NCBI RefSeq assembly: GCF_020085105.1
Contig: NC_058051.1
Location: 4,856,001-4,920,000, forward strand
Length of the DNA stretch: 64,000 nucleotides
DNA from: Siniperca chuatsi
Taxonomy: Eukaryota > Chordata > Actinopteri > Centrarchiformes > Sinipercidae
Direction: 5' to 3'
In this document: piece by piece, positions 1 to 25,300 of the stretch
How the letters are laid out: the number at the start of each line of letters is the position of its first letter
Numbering within the stretch: position 1 is the first letter of the stretch
The notes under the pieces: generated by a model
What the model was told of the DNA's origin: nothing
The model's database searches: none
Seen by the model: the letters and a program-made list of their open reading frames with translations, nothing else
Translations under genes and position numbers: made by a program

Positions 1-803
1 CGGGATAGCCACTGCTTTTAGGATCATCAGCAGGTTTTGTCTTAACCGGATTTGGCTGGAGGAGCTGAATCAACTGTGTCCCAGGATTACAGGGATGACA
101 TTGGAGGGGAGTTTAGAGTCCAGAGGCCAGAGCATTGACAGCTTCGTCAAACCCTGCCCATCATCTGAGCACCTTGGGGTTCCAGTAGTGCAACGCAACC
201 CAAGCTGGTCTCTTGGTCTGCCTCTCTGCTTTCTTGATATCTGGATTCTTAATCCTTTCTTCGTTTTGACAGTAGGGGGAACATTTTGGCCCCTTTATGG
301 CCGGGTGGATAAAAAAAGATTTATCTTGGCTGTTGAGGAATGGTTATCAGCTGCTCACTGTGGTCAAATGTTTGCCCAAGGGTTTGCTATTGGTTGGGAG
401 GGGAGAGAGAACAAATTCAACATCATCCTCAAAATTGTTAACCTTAAGCCTAAAGTAGCCGCCGAGTGCTTGTTGCTAGGTAACAGTTTCAAGCTGGTAA
501 GAACAAGTCTTGAGCTATCTAGAAAGTGTTGGTTGTGTTGTGATTCCTGCGACTTTGTCTGGGCCTTACAGATTGGATTTAAGAGACACTTTGTGATCCC
601 CAACTGCATTTTGTTGAAGTAACCATGTCCGTAAATTCATTACAGAAGACAAAGTACATAATGTCTTTAAACTTTGGCCAAAGTCTTACATGTAATTTGG
701 TACACAAGCATTTAGAGTAAATAAAGTCAACAGTATAAGTTACTCAATTGACATACAGGCAGAATGTATGTATGTTGAGCCTCTCAATTCTTGTCTCCTC
801 CAG
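1..803. other. Upstream part of gnb1 (intron or flank), no gene recognised
   Basis: This stretch lies before the splice acceptor of the exon carrying the gnb1 start codon and is most likely intron 1. It holds a 175-codon open frame (95-622) that matches no family I know and has no supporting context. No repeat is clearly recognisable. The non-coding first exon of gnb1 is presumably outside the window to the left. Confidence 0.5.
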
Positions 804-853
804 ATCAGCAAGAGTCTAGGTGGCGGAGCGAAGCACACCATTAGCAGAGGAAA

Positions 854-16157
<15,304 letters not shown>

Positions 16158-16860
16158 GTAAATGATGAACTGAGAGGAATGTTGTCTGATGTGCAACAGT
16201 ACATTGCTGTCAGAGTAATGGTTTACTAACAGCTACATGGAACCACATCTAGAGTTTGTAGTTACTGCCATCTGGGGGTTGGGAATGAATGTGCAATATA
16301 TGAAACATTAAGTGAAACCTGGCATCAAACATAATCACATCAGCAACACACAGTGGAATTATCTTACCTGAGGGGGGCCCCTGTGTTAAATTTCACTGGG
16401 TATAAAACGTTTTTTATCCATTGTCTTTACCGTGCAGTGGCAGTTTCTGCCTTTTCTTGTTCTCATAGTTTCAGAAATTTCTTGTCAAATCAGGAAGTGA
16501 CGTGATATTGAGATTGGACATGACATTTTAAACACAAACACGAGTTAAATAAATGTATGGGCAGTTTTTGTCTGCATTTTGTATTTGTAATTGCTAATAA
16601 AACTCGGGGAAAGGGATAAGCACATTATCAACCCTTGATTTAATAATTTTAGAATTGTTTGACAATTGAGAGATTTTGCTGAATAATCATAATCAAATAA
16701 TGTATCTTTGTTTTGTTTTTGTTTCCAGAAGGCGTCTGGACTCCAAAGTTGAGTGGATGACCATTCCAACATCACAATGTTCAATTTTATTGCATATCCA
16801 ATCTTTTCAAAAACACCATGATACTGACTCCAAACACCCCAAAAAACTATCAAGGGCAAA

Positions 16861-16864
<4 letters not shown>

Positions 16865-16930
<66 letters not shown>
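16865..16930. repeat. (CT)33 microsatellite
   Basis: This is an uninterrupted CT dinucleotide run of 66 bp followed by CCCC. It lies in the gnb1 terminal 3'UTR exon, so it should be transcribed as a CU repeat. It produces spurious LSLSLS-type open frames. Confidence 0.98.
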
Positions 16931-16933
<3 letters not shown>

Positions 16934-18835
16934 CTCATTTAAAAGAGCACAATTGTCTGTCACTCATTCAGCTCCAAAAAAAAGAAAGAAACAGCTTGAG
17001 GAATTTAGTGGTTTCCAAATGGAACGGAGGGGAAATTGTGGTATTGTAGTAAGTTAACATACGAACACCCCACCACCGCTGCTGCCACCACCAAGCAAAT
17101 GTGTCCTGCGTCCTCATTGTACACAGGTCTGAGTGAAGGTTATTAAATGACAATGATCTAACTCTTAATAGCTTTTTGGCCATGTTTATTTTTGTTTCTT
17201 TGTTGTTTTCATTATTATTTTTTGAAGAGAAGTAGATCGTTGAACTGTCAGTTAATGTTTAAAATGAGGATCAAAGCTTTGTTTTATTTTCTAGTATTTA
17301 CACATTTTAGAGAATGTTTTTAAGTTCAAAACTAAAACCTCCAGATCATGTCATTTTAAATCCAACTTTATCCCACTGGAGAACAAAATGAGAGAATTGA
17401 GCTTCAACAGGGAGTCCTCAAGCCACTTCTGGCCCTTCTGTATATTTAGTCCCATGATACTTTTACTGTTTCTTTTTTTCCAGTGTAGTCCACAAATCTT
17501 TGTTTGCACAAAAATTAAACTTTGCATATATAGAATAATGTCTAAAGAAAAAGTTAACTAACCAAGCACATGCTGTTTATGATGAATGCTCGTTTTTGAA
17601 ACGGAGAAAAAAAAACAAAAAAAAAACCCCCAAACCATTTTAACCATTCTTACACCTTTTTGTCTGGCGACAGTGTAGAATAATTAAATGAAGATTAACC
17701 CATCGGATCATAATCCACCCTGCCCTCTTTTTTTATTCTTTTTTTTTCTCCTTTAATTTAGTTTTGTTTTCCCTGGTTTCGGTTGCCCGTGGTTGGGACC
17801 GGTGATGTGATTTGGTCAGGTAGGAAGTACCTCCACTTTAGCCCGGTTGCAATCCGGACGTTTCTCTTTTAACAGAGGTGCCCATTCCGTGCTTGGAAAT
17901 GCAGTTACTACTCTGTGAATGACATGTTGTATAAATCAATGTTTGAAAATAATGATATTGAAACTTTTTAAGTTAAAAACGAAAAAAAAAAGATTTTGGT
18001 TGTCTGCCATGGGTGGGTTATCTCTTAGAATCGCATGCTGTAGAATTGCTTAAAAAGGTGCATATGGAATTAAGTCCTTTGATGTTTTTCTTTAAGAAAA
18101 TAACCTGTTGAATATATCAATACAATGGTATTTATATTTTTCTTTTCTTTCTTTCTTTTTTTTTTCTTTTTGTTTTTGGCTACTCCGTGCATACATGATT
18201 CAACTAAAATGTCAAAGCTATGCACTTGAGAAGCAAACCCTGCAACATTAACGGTTACTTGGTCCATACTTGGGAGGGATTCCACAAATTAAGAAGTAAC
18301 TTAAATGTTTAAATTGTACACACATGCATACATACATTCATTCACCTAAACATACACAATCTCAAATGGAACAAATACATTTTCATTCCTTCTGTAGCAA
18401 ACAAAATTCCACTTACAAAGAAAAACATTTTATAACAGGTTTTTTTCTGTCCTTTAATAAAAAATGAAAAAAAAAATCTTGCAGCATCTGAATGGCAGAA
18501 TTTTCTGTTGTTCCCTTCTCCTTGTAAACAGAGACGCTCTTTCTTTAGCAGTAGTGACATTTTTCCATTCTGTTTTTTCTCTGCGACATTCTGTACAAAA
18601 AATGTGCTGTAATTGTGCGTTAGGCCTGGAGTTGGCAAAAAACAAAATGAAATAAAAAATATTAAAAATTAATTAAATTCCCTTTCCTTTTCTCTCTTTC
18701 TCCATCAAATAACTGTAGAGCTCTGCACCCCACTGTTCCCTTTTCACCTTTTGTATTTAATTTTAAAGTCAGTGTACAACCGAAAGCTGGATGCAAGATA
18801 GAAACTATATTAAAATGTACTGTTATTTAAGATGT

Positions 18836-18841
18836 AATAAA
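18836..18841 (+). terminator. gnb1: Polyadenylation signal AATAAA (gnb1, proximal)
   Basis: AATAAA is followed about 20 bases later by TGTGTTGAGTGTG, a GT-rich downstream element. It is a good candidate for the main gnb1 3' end. Confidence 0.6.
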
Positions 18842-18938
18842 AAGCAGTTTGAGATGACCTACTGTGTTGAGTGTGATTCACTTAGAGCGGTTTCCACTGA
18901 AGATAGTATTTGGTTTGCTTGTAATTATGTTCAAGTCA

Positions 18939-18944
18939 AATAAA
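18939..18944 (+). terminator. gnb1: Polyadenylation signal AATAAA (gnb1, distal)
   Basis: This second AATAAA lies about 100 bp after the first, within TCAAATAAACAATTTC. It could serve as an alternative 3' end. Confidence 0.45.
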
Positions 18945-19144
18945 CAATTTCTTATCCACTGTTGAATCAACCTGGCTTCTCTGTACATTTGCACATAGTT
19001 ACTCTTGTTTTTATGAAGGTAGCCATGCCGTTTGTTCATCAGCATTTATGAAGGGACACCTTACAGTCCTGTTTGTGTTTGTAGTTATTGTACGGATTGA
19101 AACCATAGACTATGACTTGGTAACGTTCAATGTGTCTGTTAATA

Positions 19145-19682
19145 CAGTGGAATGAAAAAGTGTTTGCTCCCTTCCTGATTTATTTTTTAGCAAGTCCACC
19201 TCTGAATTAATGGCTGAAGAAGAACAAAATGAAGACTTTGGAGTGGCCTAGTCAAAATCCTGACCTGAATCCTATTGAGATGCTGTGGCATGACCTTAAA
19301 AAGGCAGTTCATGCACAAAAACCCTCCAATGTGGCTGAATTACAACAATTCTGCAAAGATGAGTGGGCCAAAATTCCTCCACAGCGCTGTAAAAGACTCA
19401 TTGCAAGTTATCGCACATGCTTCGTTGCAGTTGTTGCTGCTAAGGGTGGCCCAACCAGTTATTAGGTTTAGGGGGCAATCACTGTTTCACACAGGGTCAT
19501 GTAGGTTTGGATTTTGTTTTCCCTTAATAACAACCTTCATTTAAAAACTGCATTTTGTGTTTACTCTTGTAATCTTTGATTAATATTTAAATTTATTTGA
19601 TGATCTGAAACATTTAAGTGTGACAAACATGCAAAAAAAAATAAAAAATCAGGAAAGGGGCAAACACTTTTTCATACCACTG
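19145..19682 (+). mobile_element. Internally deleted Tc1/mariner transposon with both ends intact
   Basis: The 37-base inverted ends begin CAGTGGAATGAAAAAGTG on the left and read CAGTGGTATGAAAAAGTG from the right. They differ at 3 of 37 positions. A TA dinucleotide flanks each side (19143-19144 and 19683-19684), the standard Tc1/mariner target duplication. The element is 538 bp long, against roughly 1.2-1.6 kb for complete Tc1 elements. Only the 3' part of the transposase remains. It lies between gnb1 and nadk. Confidence 0.9.
19229..19465 (+). pseudogene. Tc1-type transposase C-terminal fragment
   Basis: About 78 codons encode WPSQNPDLNPIEMLWHDLKK and a following helical tail, ending at TAG 19463-19465. 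The Glu in NPIE is the third residue of the DDE catalytic triad. The DNA-binding domain and both Asp residues are absent, so the fragment is inactive. Confidence 0.85.
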
Positions 19683-19684
19683 TA

Positions 19685-21230
19685 TGTGGTTAAAATCAGT
19701 AAACTCACTTAAATGGAAGCTACATATATGCTCACACGTACTTACTGAGCATAACTGCAGAGATATCTACACCTCTCTTGGCTGCCACATTTTAAAGGCT
19801 TTGCTAAAAGGCATTTCCCCCAGAAAGTCAGACTTGCGACCCTCCCACAGGTGCTGGTCCCTGTTAAACTCCAGATTGTTGGATTAGTGTTTCTCATTGG
19901 TGTGTACGCTTGGAAATACTCCGACCTTTGTCGCCCTCTACTGGACACACGTACGAAATGCAATAAGGGAGTTTCAACAGCCAGATTGGATTTTTTTTGT
20001 TTTATAAAAAAGATTGAATATAGTTTATAGGAGAATACATAATCTATACTGTTTTAACATAATGTAACTTGATATTTAATCATCATACAGTACTCACTAA
20101 TCACAGATTAATATTTTGTGTCAAAGATTTAAATGCTTTTCTAATTGTAAAGTCAGAGTAGTGTCTGTTCACAGTACAGTTCATCTTAGCGTGCACATTA
20201 TATGTCAGACTTTGATATGTGAACATAACACATTTATTCTAGCCGTAATACTGCATGATAAATGACTAATTTATTTCTCATATATCATTTACTCACATAG
20301 CCTAGCCTATTTTAGAATTTGAGAATAGAATAATTATTTATGAGAAATTCAATTAAATTAATATTACTGAATTGGGTTTTGCACAAAGTGATGGAAAGTC
20401 TAACCATGACAGTCCTGTTGGTCACTGGCGCTATCACACTAACTTCTTAACTGTGTGGCCCGGATCAACTGCATGTTTGGAAGACAAGAACCCAAAGTGT
20501 GTCAGATTGTCAAAGGATTACCAACCAACCATTTGATTGGATTACCAACCAAACAAAGTTGACAACTGCCCCAGGGCCTCAGGTGGTCTGACTGCTCTGC
20601 ATGGCCAGAATAACTTGCGTCAGGGCCCCCAAGCAAGTCATTCTGGCCATGCAGAGCAGTCAGACCACATTCAGTCCAATTGCATCACTATTCAGACAAA
20701 CTGGAAAATGTTCTAATTGCCACTTTGTGATGGCTTGACATGTAGAACTTTTTCAAAATCACACAGAAATTTACAGAAGGGACACAATTTGCTTTTTCTA
20801 AATTTTTGAATTAGAAATAAACAATTGAGCAACACGTAGGCATATAAATAAATGAAGCACAAGCACAAGAGAAAAAAAAAACGTTATATATTACATAATG
20901 ATGTTATTTAAAAAAAATAATAATTATAACGATAATTTCATATCATTATTCTGTCCTACTAAACAATTACATATCAAAAATAAACAGTGCACAAGTGGAT
21001 TCAGCTGTAAATCCACACAAAGTTTATTTAATGAAAAAAACAGTACTGTTAACATGATGACTGTAAAAATAATCAGTTAATTCATACAGCAGCTATACGT
21101 TTATGACTTTTGGTTGAATTAAAATGCTCAAAACGAAAGCCTGTAAAATGCGATATCTTTATTTTAACGCATTTACATACATACAATTACATTCGTGCCG
21201 CTGACACAACCTGAAAGTTAGAACTCTTCG
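19685..21230. other. gnb1-nadk intergenic DNA, hairpin only
   Basis: I recognise no gene in this AT-rich stretch. Its one notable structure is the inverted repeat at 20584-20667. Confidence 0.7.
20584..20667. repeat. Near-perfect 34-bp inverted repeat (hairpin)
   Basis: The arms are 20584-20617 and 20634-20667, separated by 16 bp. The left arm begins TGGTCTGACTGCTCTGC, and the right arm is its reverse complement except for one A/C mismatch. The arms are not low-complexity and hold no coding potential. Just upstream the phrase GGATTACCAACCAA occurs twice. It could be a fold-back element, a small-RNA hairpin or a local inverted duplication. Confidence 0.9.
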
Positions 21231-21460
21231 GTTTGGTCAGTTTGCTGAAGTCGTCCAACATGACATCGGCGAGGAGAGAGCCTGTGATTGGTCGGTCAGC
21301 ATCAGGAAGCGATGAGCTGACTGTTGACATCTCTCTAATAAAGTAAGATGGTGTAACATTATTATCTAACGGAATAATGGCGAGGCTCTGATCCTACGGC
21401 AGTTTGCTGCGCTCCAATTGTGTGTCGTCCCCTGTAACGTTGTGGATAAAAGGTAGTGTT
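21230..21460 (+). promoter_or_regulatory. nadk: Candidate nadk promoter and non-coding first exon
   Basis: This stretch precedes the first coding exon by about 0.8 kb. It is less AT-rich than its surroundings and has an inverted CCAAT box (ATTGG, 21287-21291). A possible donor lies at AAAG/GTAGTG, 21452/21453. No TATA box is evident. The assignment rests on position and composition alone. Confidence 0.3.
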
Positions 21461-21867
21461 GGCCACAGAAGTGGGAGATATTACGCTTTTGTCTTGAACA
21501 TGCCTATCTACTAGCTTAGCTCGCTAACTAGTGTAACACTAACTAGGTTATCTCACTCACTGAACATTCTACCATCTGGATCCGTCAGCGTCCAGAAGCT
21601 TATCAGTCATGTCTGTCGATGTCTTCTTGTAGCTAACGTTGATCAATCATTAGATCTTTTGGAAACTGATCATTTACAAAGCTAGCTAGCTTAAGTGACA
21701 ACAAGGCTGTTAGCTCACTTAGCCGTTACATAATTGTTTAACTGTATGTAGTTAGGTTATAGCTAGCTTTTTATCCAGCTGGCTAGCCAACGGTGACCTG
21801 ACTTAATGAAACGCGTAACAAGCGTCATGTAACTCAGCTGACATCATAAAGTCCGCAAATGTTCTAC

Positions 21868-21945
21868 TAGAGTACAGTAGAGTAAACTTTATTGCCCCCG
21901 AGGGGGGAATGTGTCTTGGGCACAGTGCTACGGTGCGTTGCTTCT
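21868..21945. repeat. LINE-related fragment (TTTATTGCCCCCGAGGGG)
   Basis: AGTAAACTTTATTGCCCCCG followed by GGGGGAATGTGTCTTGGGCA and CAGTGCTACGGTG matches a repeat I know from fish genomes. A shorter relative, TTTATTGTCCCCTTGGGGAAA, occurs at about 45719-45739. Family assignment is tentative. Confidence 0.4.
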
Positions 21946-22204
21946 CATAGAAAACGTAACAAAAATATGAGAAGCCTTTGAAACGACGCTAAACAATTGC
22001 TCACTCTTAACTTTAGCATAACTTTAGAGTTTCTCAGAATGTAACGGTAGCACTTTATTTCAGATTGATATAGACTTACTGGACTGGACTGGATTGGATC
22101 AGGGTTGTTACGTCTGTGTAACTGTAGAGATTGTATGCCTGTTTGCTTTTGACTCAAGCCTCGTCAATGATTGATGCGCCCGGGCCCTGTCAGTTTACTT
22201 GCAG

Positions 22205-22370
22205 CCTGGCTGTCTGAGATGGATGGTGGAGAGGAGGTGCGAGTGGAAGCTGCCCCATACTGCTGCTCCAACTGTGATGGAGGGGAGGTCGCCGGCCGCA
22301 GCCTGGCTCGACGCAACAGGAAGACCCGCAGCCTGAGCACCTCCTCAGCCAGCAGCTCCTCTGAGTACAG
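22205..22370 (+). CDS. nadk: nadk first coding exon (CDS 22219-22370)
   Basis: The acceptor GTTTACTTGCAG is followed by 14 UTR bases and ATG. It encodes residues 1-50 plus two bases of Arg51, with the CCSNC cluster (residues 15-19) and the RSLSTSS serine stretch. The donor is GTTGGT at 22371, slightly unusual at position +3. Confidence 0.88.
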
Positions 22371-25300
22371 GTTGGTGATGAACATGACGCACATGACGCA
22401 CATGGAACATGATTTCTTGAGTAATGATGACAAGCCTGTTATTATGTTTGGAGCTATAGGTCACAAGAATAACTACATGCTGCTGCTGCCATCCTTTCCT
22501 AGACCATGCATTGAACCAGCATGTGTTCTAGCCAGAGTACAACATAGGAGCTTTAGCCTGGACTGGGGTTGGCTCTCACTCACCTTATAGATATTTACTT
22601 ATCAGTCGTATGACCCTTGTGTGAACTGATCTTTAAGCAAACATGCCGGGATGTGCTGCATTTACATGTCAGTATTGTTGGTTACGATGTTATCTAGCTT
22701 GTCACGTCACACGTCACATAGTGTGTTGCCTAGAGGCTTAAAAGAATGTCTTTACCACTCACTTGACAAAATCTGAGATGTGAGCGGCAATTCAGAGGCC
22801 TGAAGTGACGCTACTAAAGGACGCCAACAATTGTTCAGCTGTTGTACCTGAAAGAACATGTCTAGGTGTCCTGTCCTGATGGATACATATTTAATTTACT
22901 GGAGCATATCACCACGTCACAATAACGGGACTTAGTTACTGCTGTGTGGTATTTAAGAACAGCTGCTGTTGTTTTAGGTTGCATGTGAAACATTTTTGAA
23001 ACGGCCTTGTGACATGATCTGTGTTGCGACACCTCAGACATTTGTGAAATGTGCATGTGTGTGTGTGTGTGTGTGTGTACAATCCCTTCAAGAATCACAG
23101 GATGCCCGAGGCCTGAAATGTATGTTCACTGTGGATGTTGCAAGGGCTTTGTTTGTATGTTTTAGCAACGGTGATGAGGTTTTTTTTTTACAAGAAGTGA
23201 AAAGGTGGGTGCCTATCTTAATATTTCCTTAATGTACAAATCAGGATTGTCCCACTATTGATGAGGAAATGAGAAAATGATTACACTTGTCCAGGATGTT
23301 GAAATACAGTCCCACAAATACAGTTTCATTGAGTTTATCCTAATTTGGCAATGACACTTCTCATTTTTGTGACATTTGACAGAAAAGCGTTGTGATGAAT
23401 TTAGGAAAACAAATGACTGTTTAGAAATTGGAATAGGAAGGCGATGGATTCGCTAGACTTTATGATTATAGGGCTGTGACTCATAAAAAACCAAATGTGA
23501 GGGAAGTGGGTTCACTTGGCTGAAAGGTGCTTCGGATCTGAATGTGAGTTTGGTTAAAAGCCTGGAATAAAGTCAGAGGTTAGGACAAGCTGATTACAGT
23601 TCAACATTTGGAGTTTAACATTTAACCTGGCTGAATAATCTTTGAGTGTTGGTGATATTGGAGGAATTTCATTTCTTTTTGTCCAAATTAGCCTATCATT
23701 AGCTTTTTACAAACATAACATCATATTTGATGGTTTACTGTCATGCAATGAAACATTTCAAAACTGAAGCGGAGTTGTAGTTAATTCATTTTTAGTGTAT
23801 TTTTGATTTCTGTGTCATGCCAAACATCCCACATGGGATCATAAGACACCTCTGTTTTACAAAACAAACATCTTCCGCTTGTATGTATAAAAATAAATAA
23901 ATAAAAACCTGATGAAGATCTAGTGTGGGAGTGAAATATTGTTATTCTCTGGATAAATGGTAAAGGCTTTTCTCTCCTCTCAGATATCTTTGATCATCGC
24001 CCTGGCTCTGTAATTGCATTTAAGGTTATTTATATTCTGGTGTTTCCATTATTTATCCCGTCCCAGAACAAAATATAATTGGATGACAGTTTTTTTTTTT
24101 TTTTTTTTGTCTCCACTAGAGCTAAAACAATGAATCGATCAACAGAAAAATAATCTGCTACTATTTTGATAATCATTTTTCAAGCAAAAATAGTGAGAAA
24201 ATGCCAAACATTCTTTAGTTCCAGGCTCTCGTATATCATTGTAAACTGAATATCTTTAGGTTTGGCTTTGTTAGACAGTTGGTCAAACAAAACGAGCCAT
24301 TTTAAGACGTTACCTTGGACCCTTGGAAGTTGCGATGGGCTTTTTTTCCTACTGTTTTGTGAAGTTTTATAGACTAACGATTAATCGAAAAAATTATCAT
24401 TAGAATTTCTATGGTAGTAATAGTTTTTTGGTCAATCTACTTATTTAAATATCAGTTGTAAAATGCATCTCTTCACCTTCTTTCATGTGTTGCAGTGTCA
24501 GAGTTTCCGGGCATGTTTGTCCTTTTTGTTGTACTGTTGCTGAGTTGGTGAATGTGTAAATCTTAAAGCTGCGTTAAAAACATTTTGTCCACTAGTGGGC
24601 ACAAGAACTCCAAAACAAGCTGACAGCCAAACAGCACACGGAACTATCTTGCGTTATAAAGCTGTTGTAAGTAAAGTGTTAGAAAACAGTTGCCTGCTGT
24701 CACACCTGACAGACACGGAGTGTGTTTCTGGCCTCTTGACTAATTCCAAAACAATGAGCTACCGAATTGATGATCATTTTCTGTGTGTTGGTCACTACGA
24801 GTAACACCTGTCACGTTACGCATATTAATTTCATTCAGTATTAATATGAAAGTATTTATTAGTGCGGCTTTAAGAGCCAGTAAAGAGCAGATGGTGAATT
24901 CACACAACCAGACTGCTAAGAGGATTTGTTTGGCTGAGTGATGTGATGCAGCGCGAAGGCTTCTGTAGTTAGAGGCGGTATTGCTCCATCACAGCTCAGT
25001 GTCAGTGACCTTTCACACTCAATACAATCATATTTTTTAGTCTAGAAAGACAGGGTGTGCTAGGATTTCTCCATTGTTCAGAAAGCAGCCTCGACATCTG
25101 ATGTGTAAATGTTGTAAATGGTTATTAAAACGGTTGGACTTTATTTCATCATTTACTGATATGGAATCTGTACTGCCAGTAGGATAGATAGAAGTGTTTG
25201 TTTTTCATTTCACAATGCATTATTACCATTTGCCAAGAATTGTGAAAAGTCTTGGCACAGTATTGGTACCAGAGCCTTTGTTCAGCATCAAAGGTCACAC

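Larger units (their letters stand above)
16729..18860 (+). other. gnb1: gnb1 3'UTR terminal exon (non-coding)
   Basis: The acceptor TTTGTTTCCAG ends at 16728, and AAGGCGTCTGGACTCC starts the exon. No coding sequence follows. The exon carries a long CT microsatellite and several A-rich and T-rich runs. It ends after one of the AATAAA signals at 18836 or 18939. The exon boundary comes from the splice site; the 3' end is inferred. Confidence 0.7.

Noticed and set aside
95..622. 175-codon plus-strand open frame
   Set aside because: No domain or family match, no splice or promoter support, and it lies in what should be a gnb1 intron.
16676..17057. Open frames rich in Leu-Ser repeats
   Set aside because: They are translations of the CT microsatellite in the gnb1 3'UTR.
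20584..20667. Calling the hairpin a microRNA gene
   Set aside because: Pairing is too perfect and there is no known mature sequence; without small-RNA data a repeat is as likely.
22171..22218. Upstream in-frame extension of the nadk start
   Set aside because: The extension crosses a good splice acceptor ending at 22204, and the sequence before it looks like intron.
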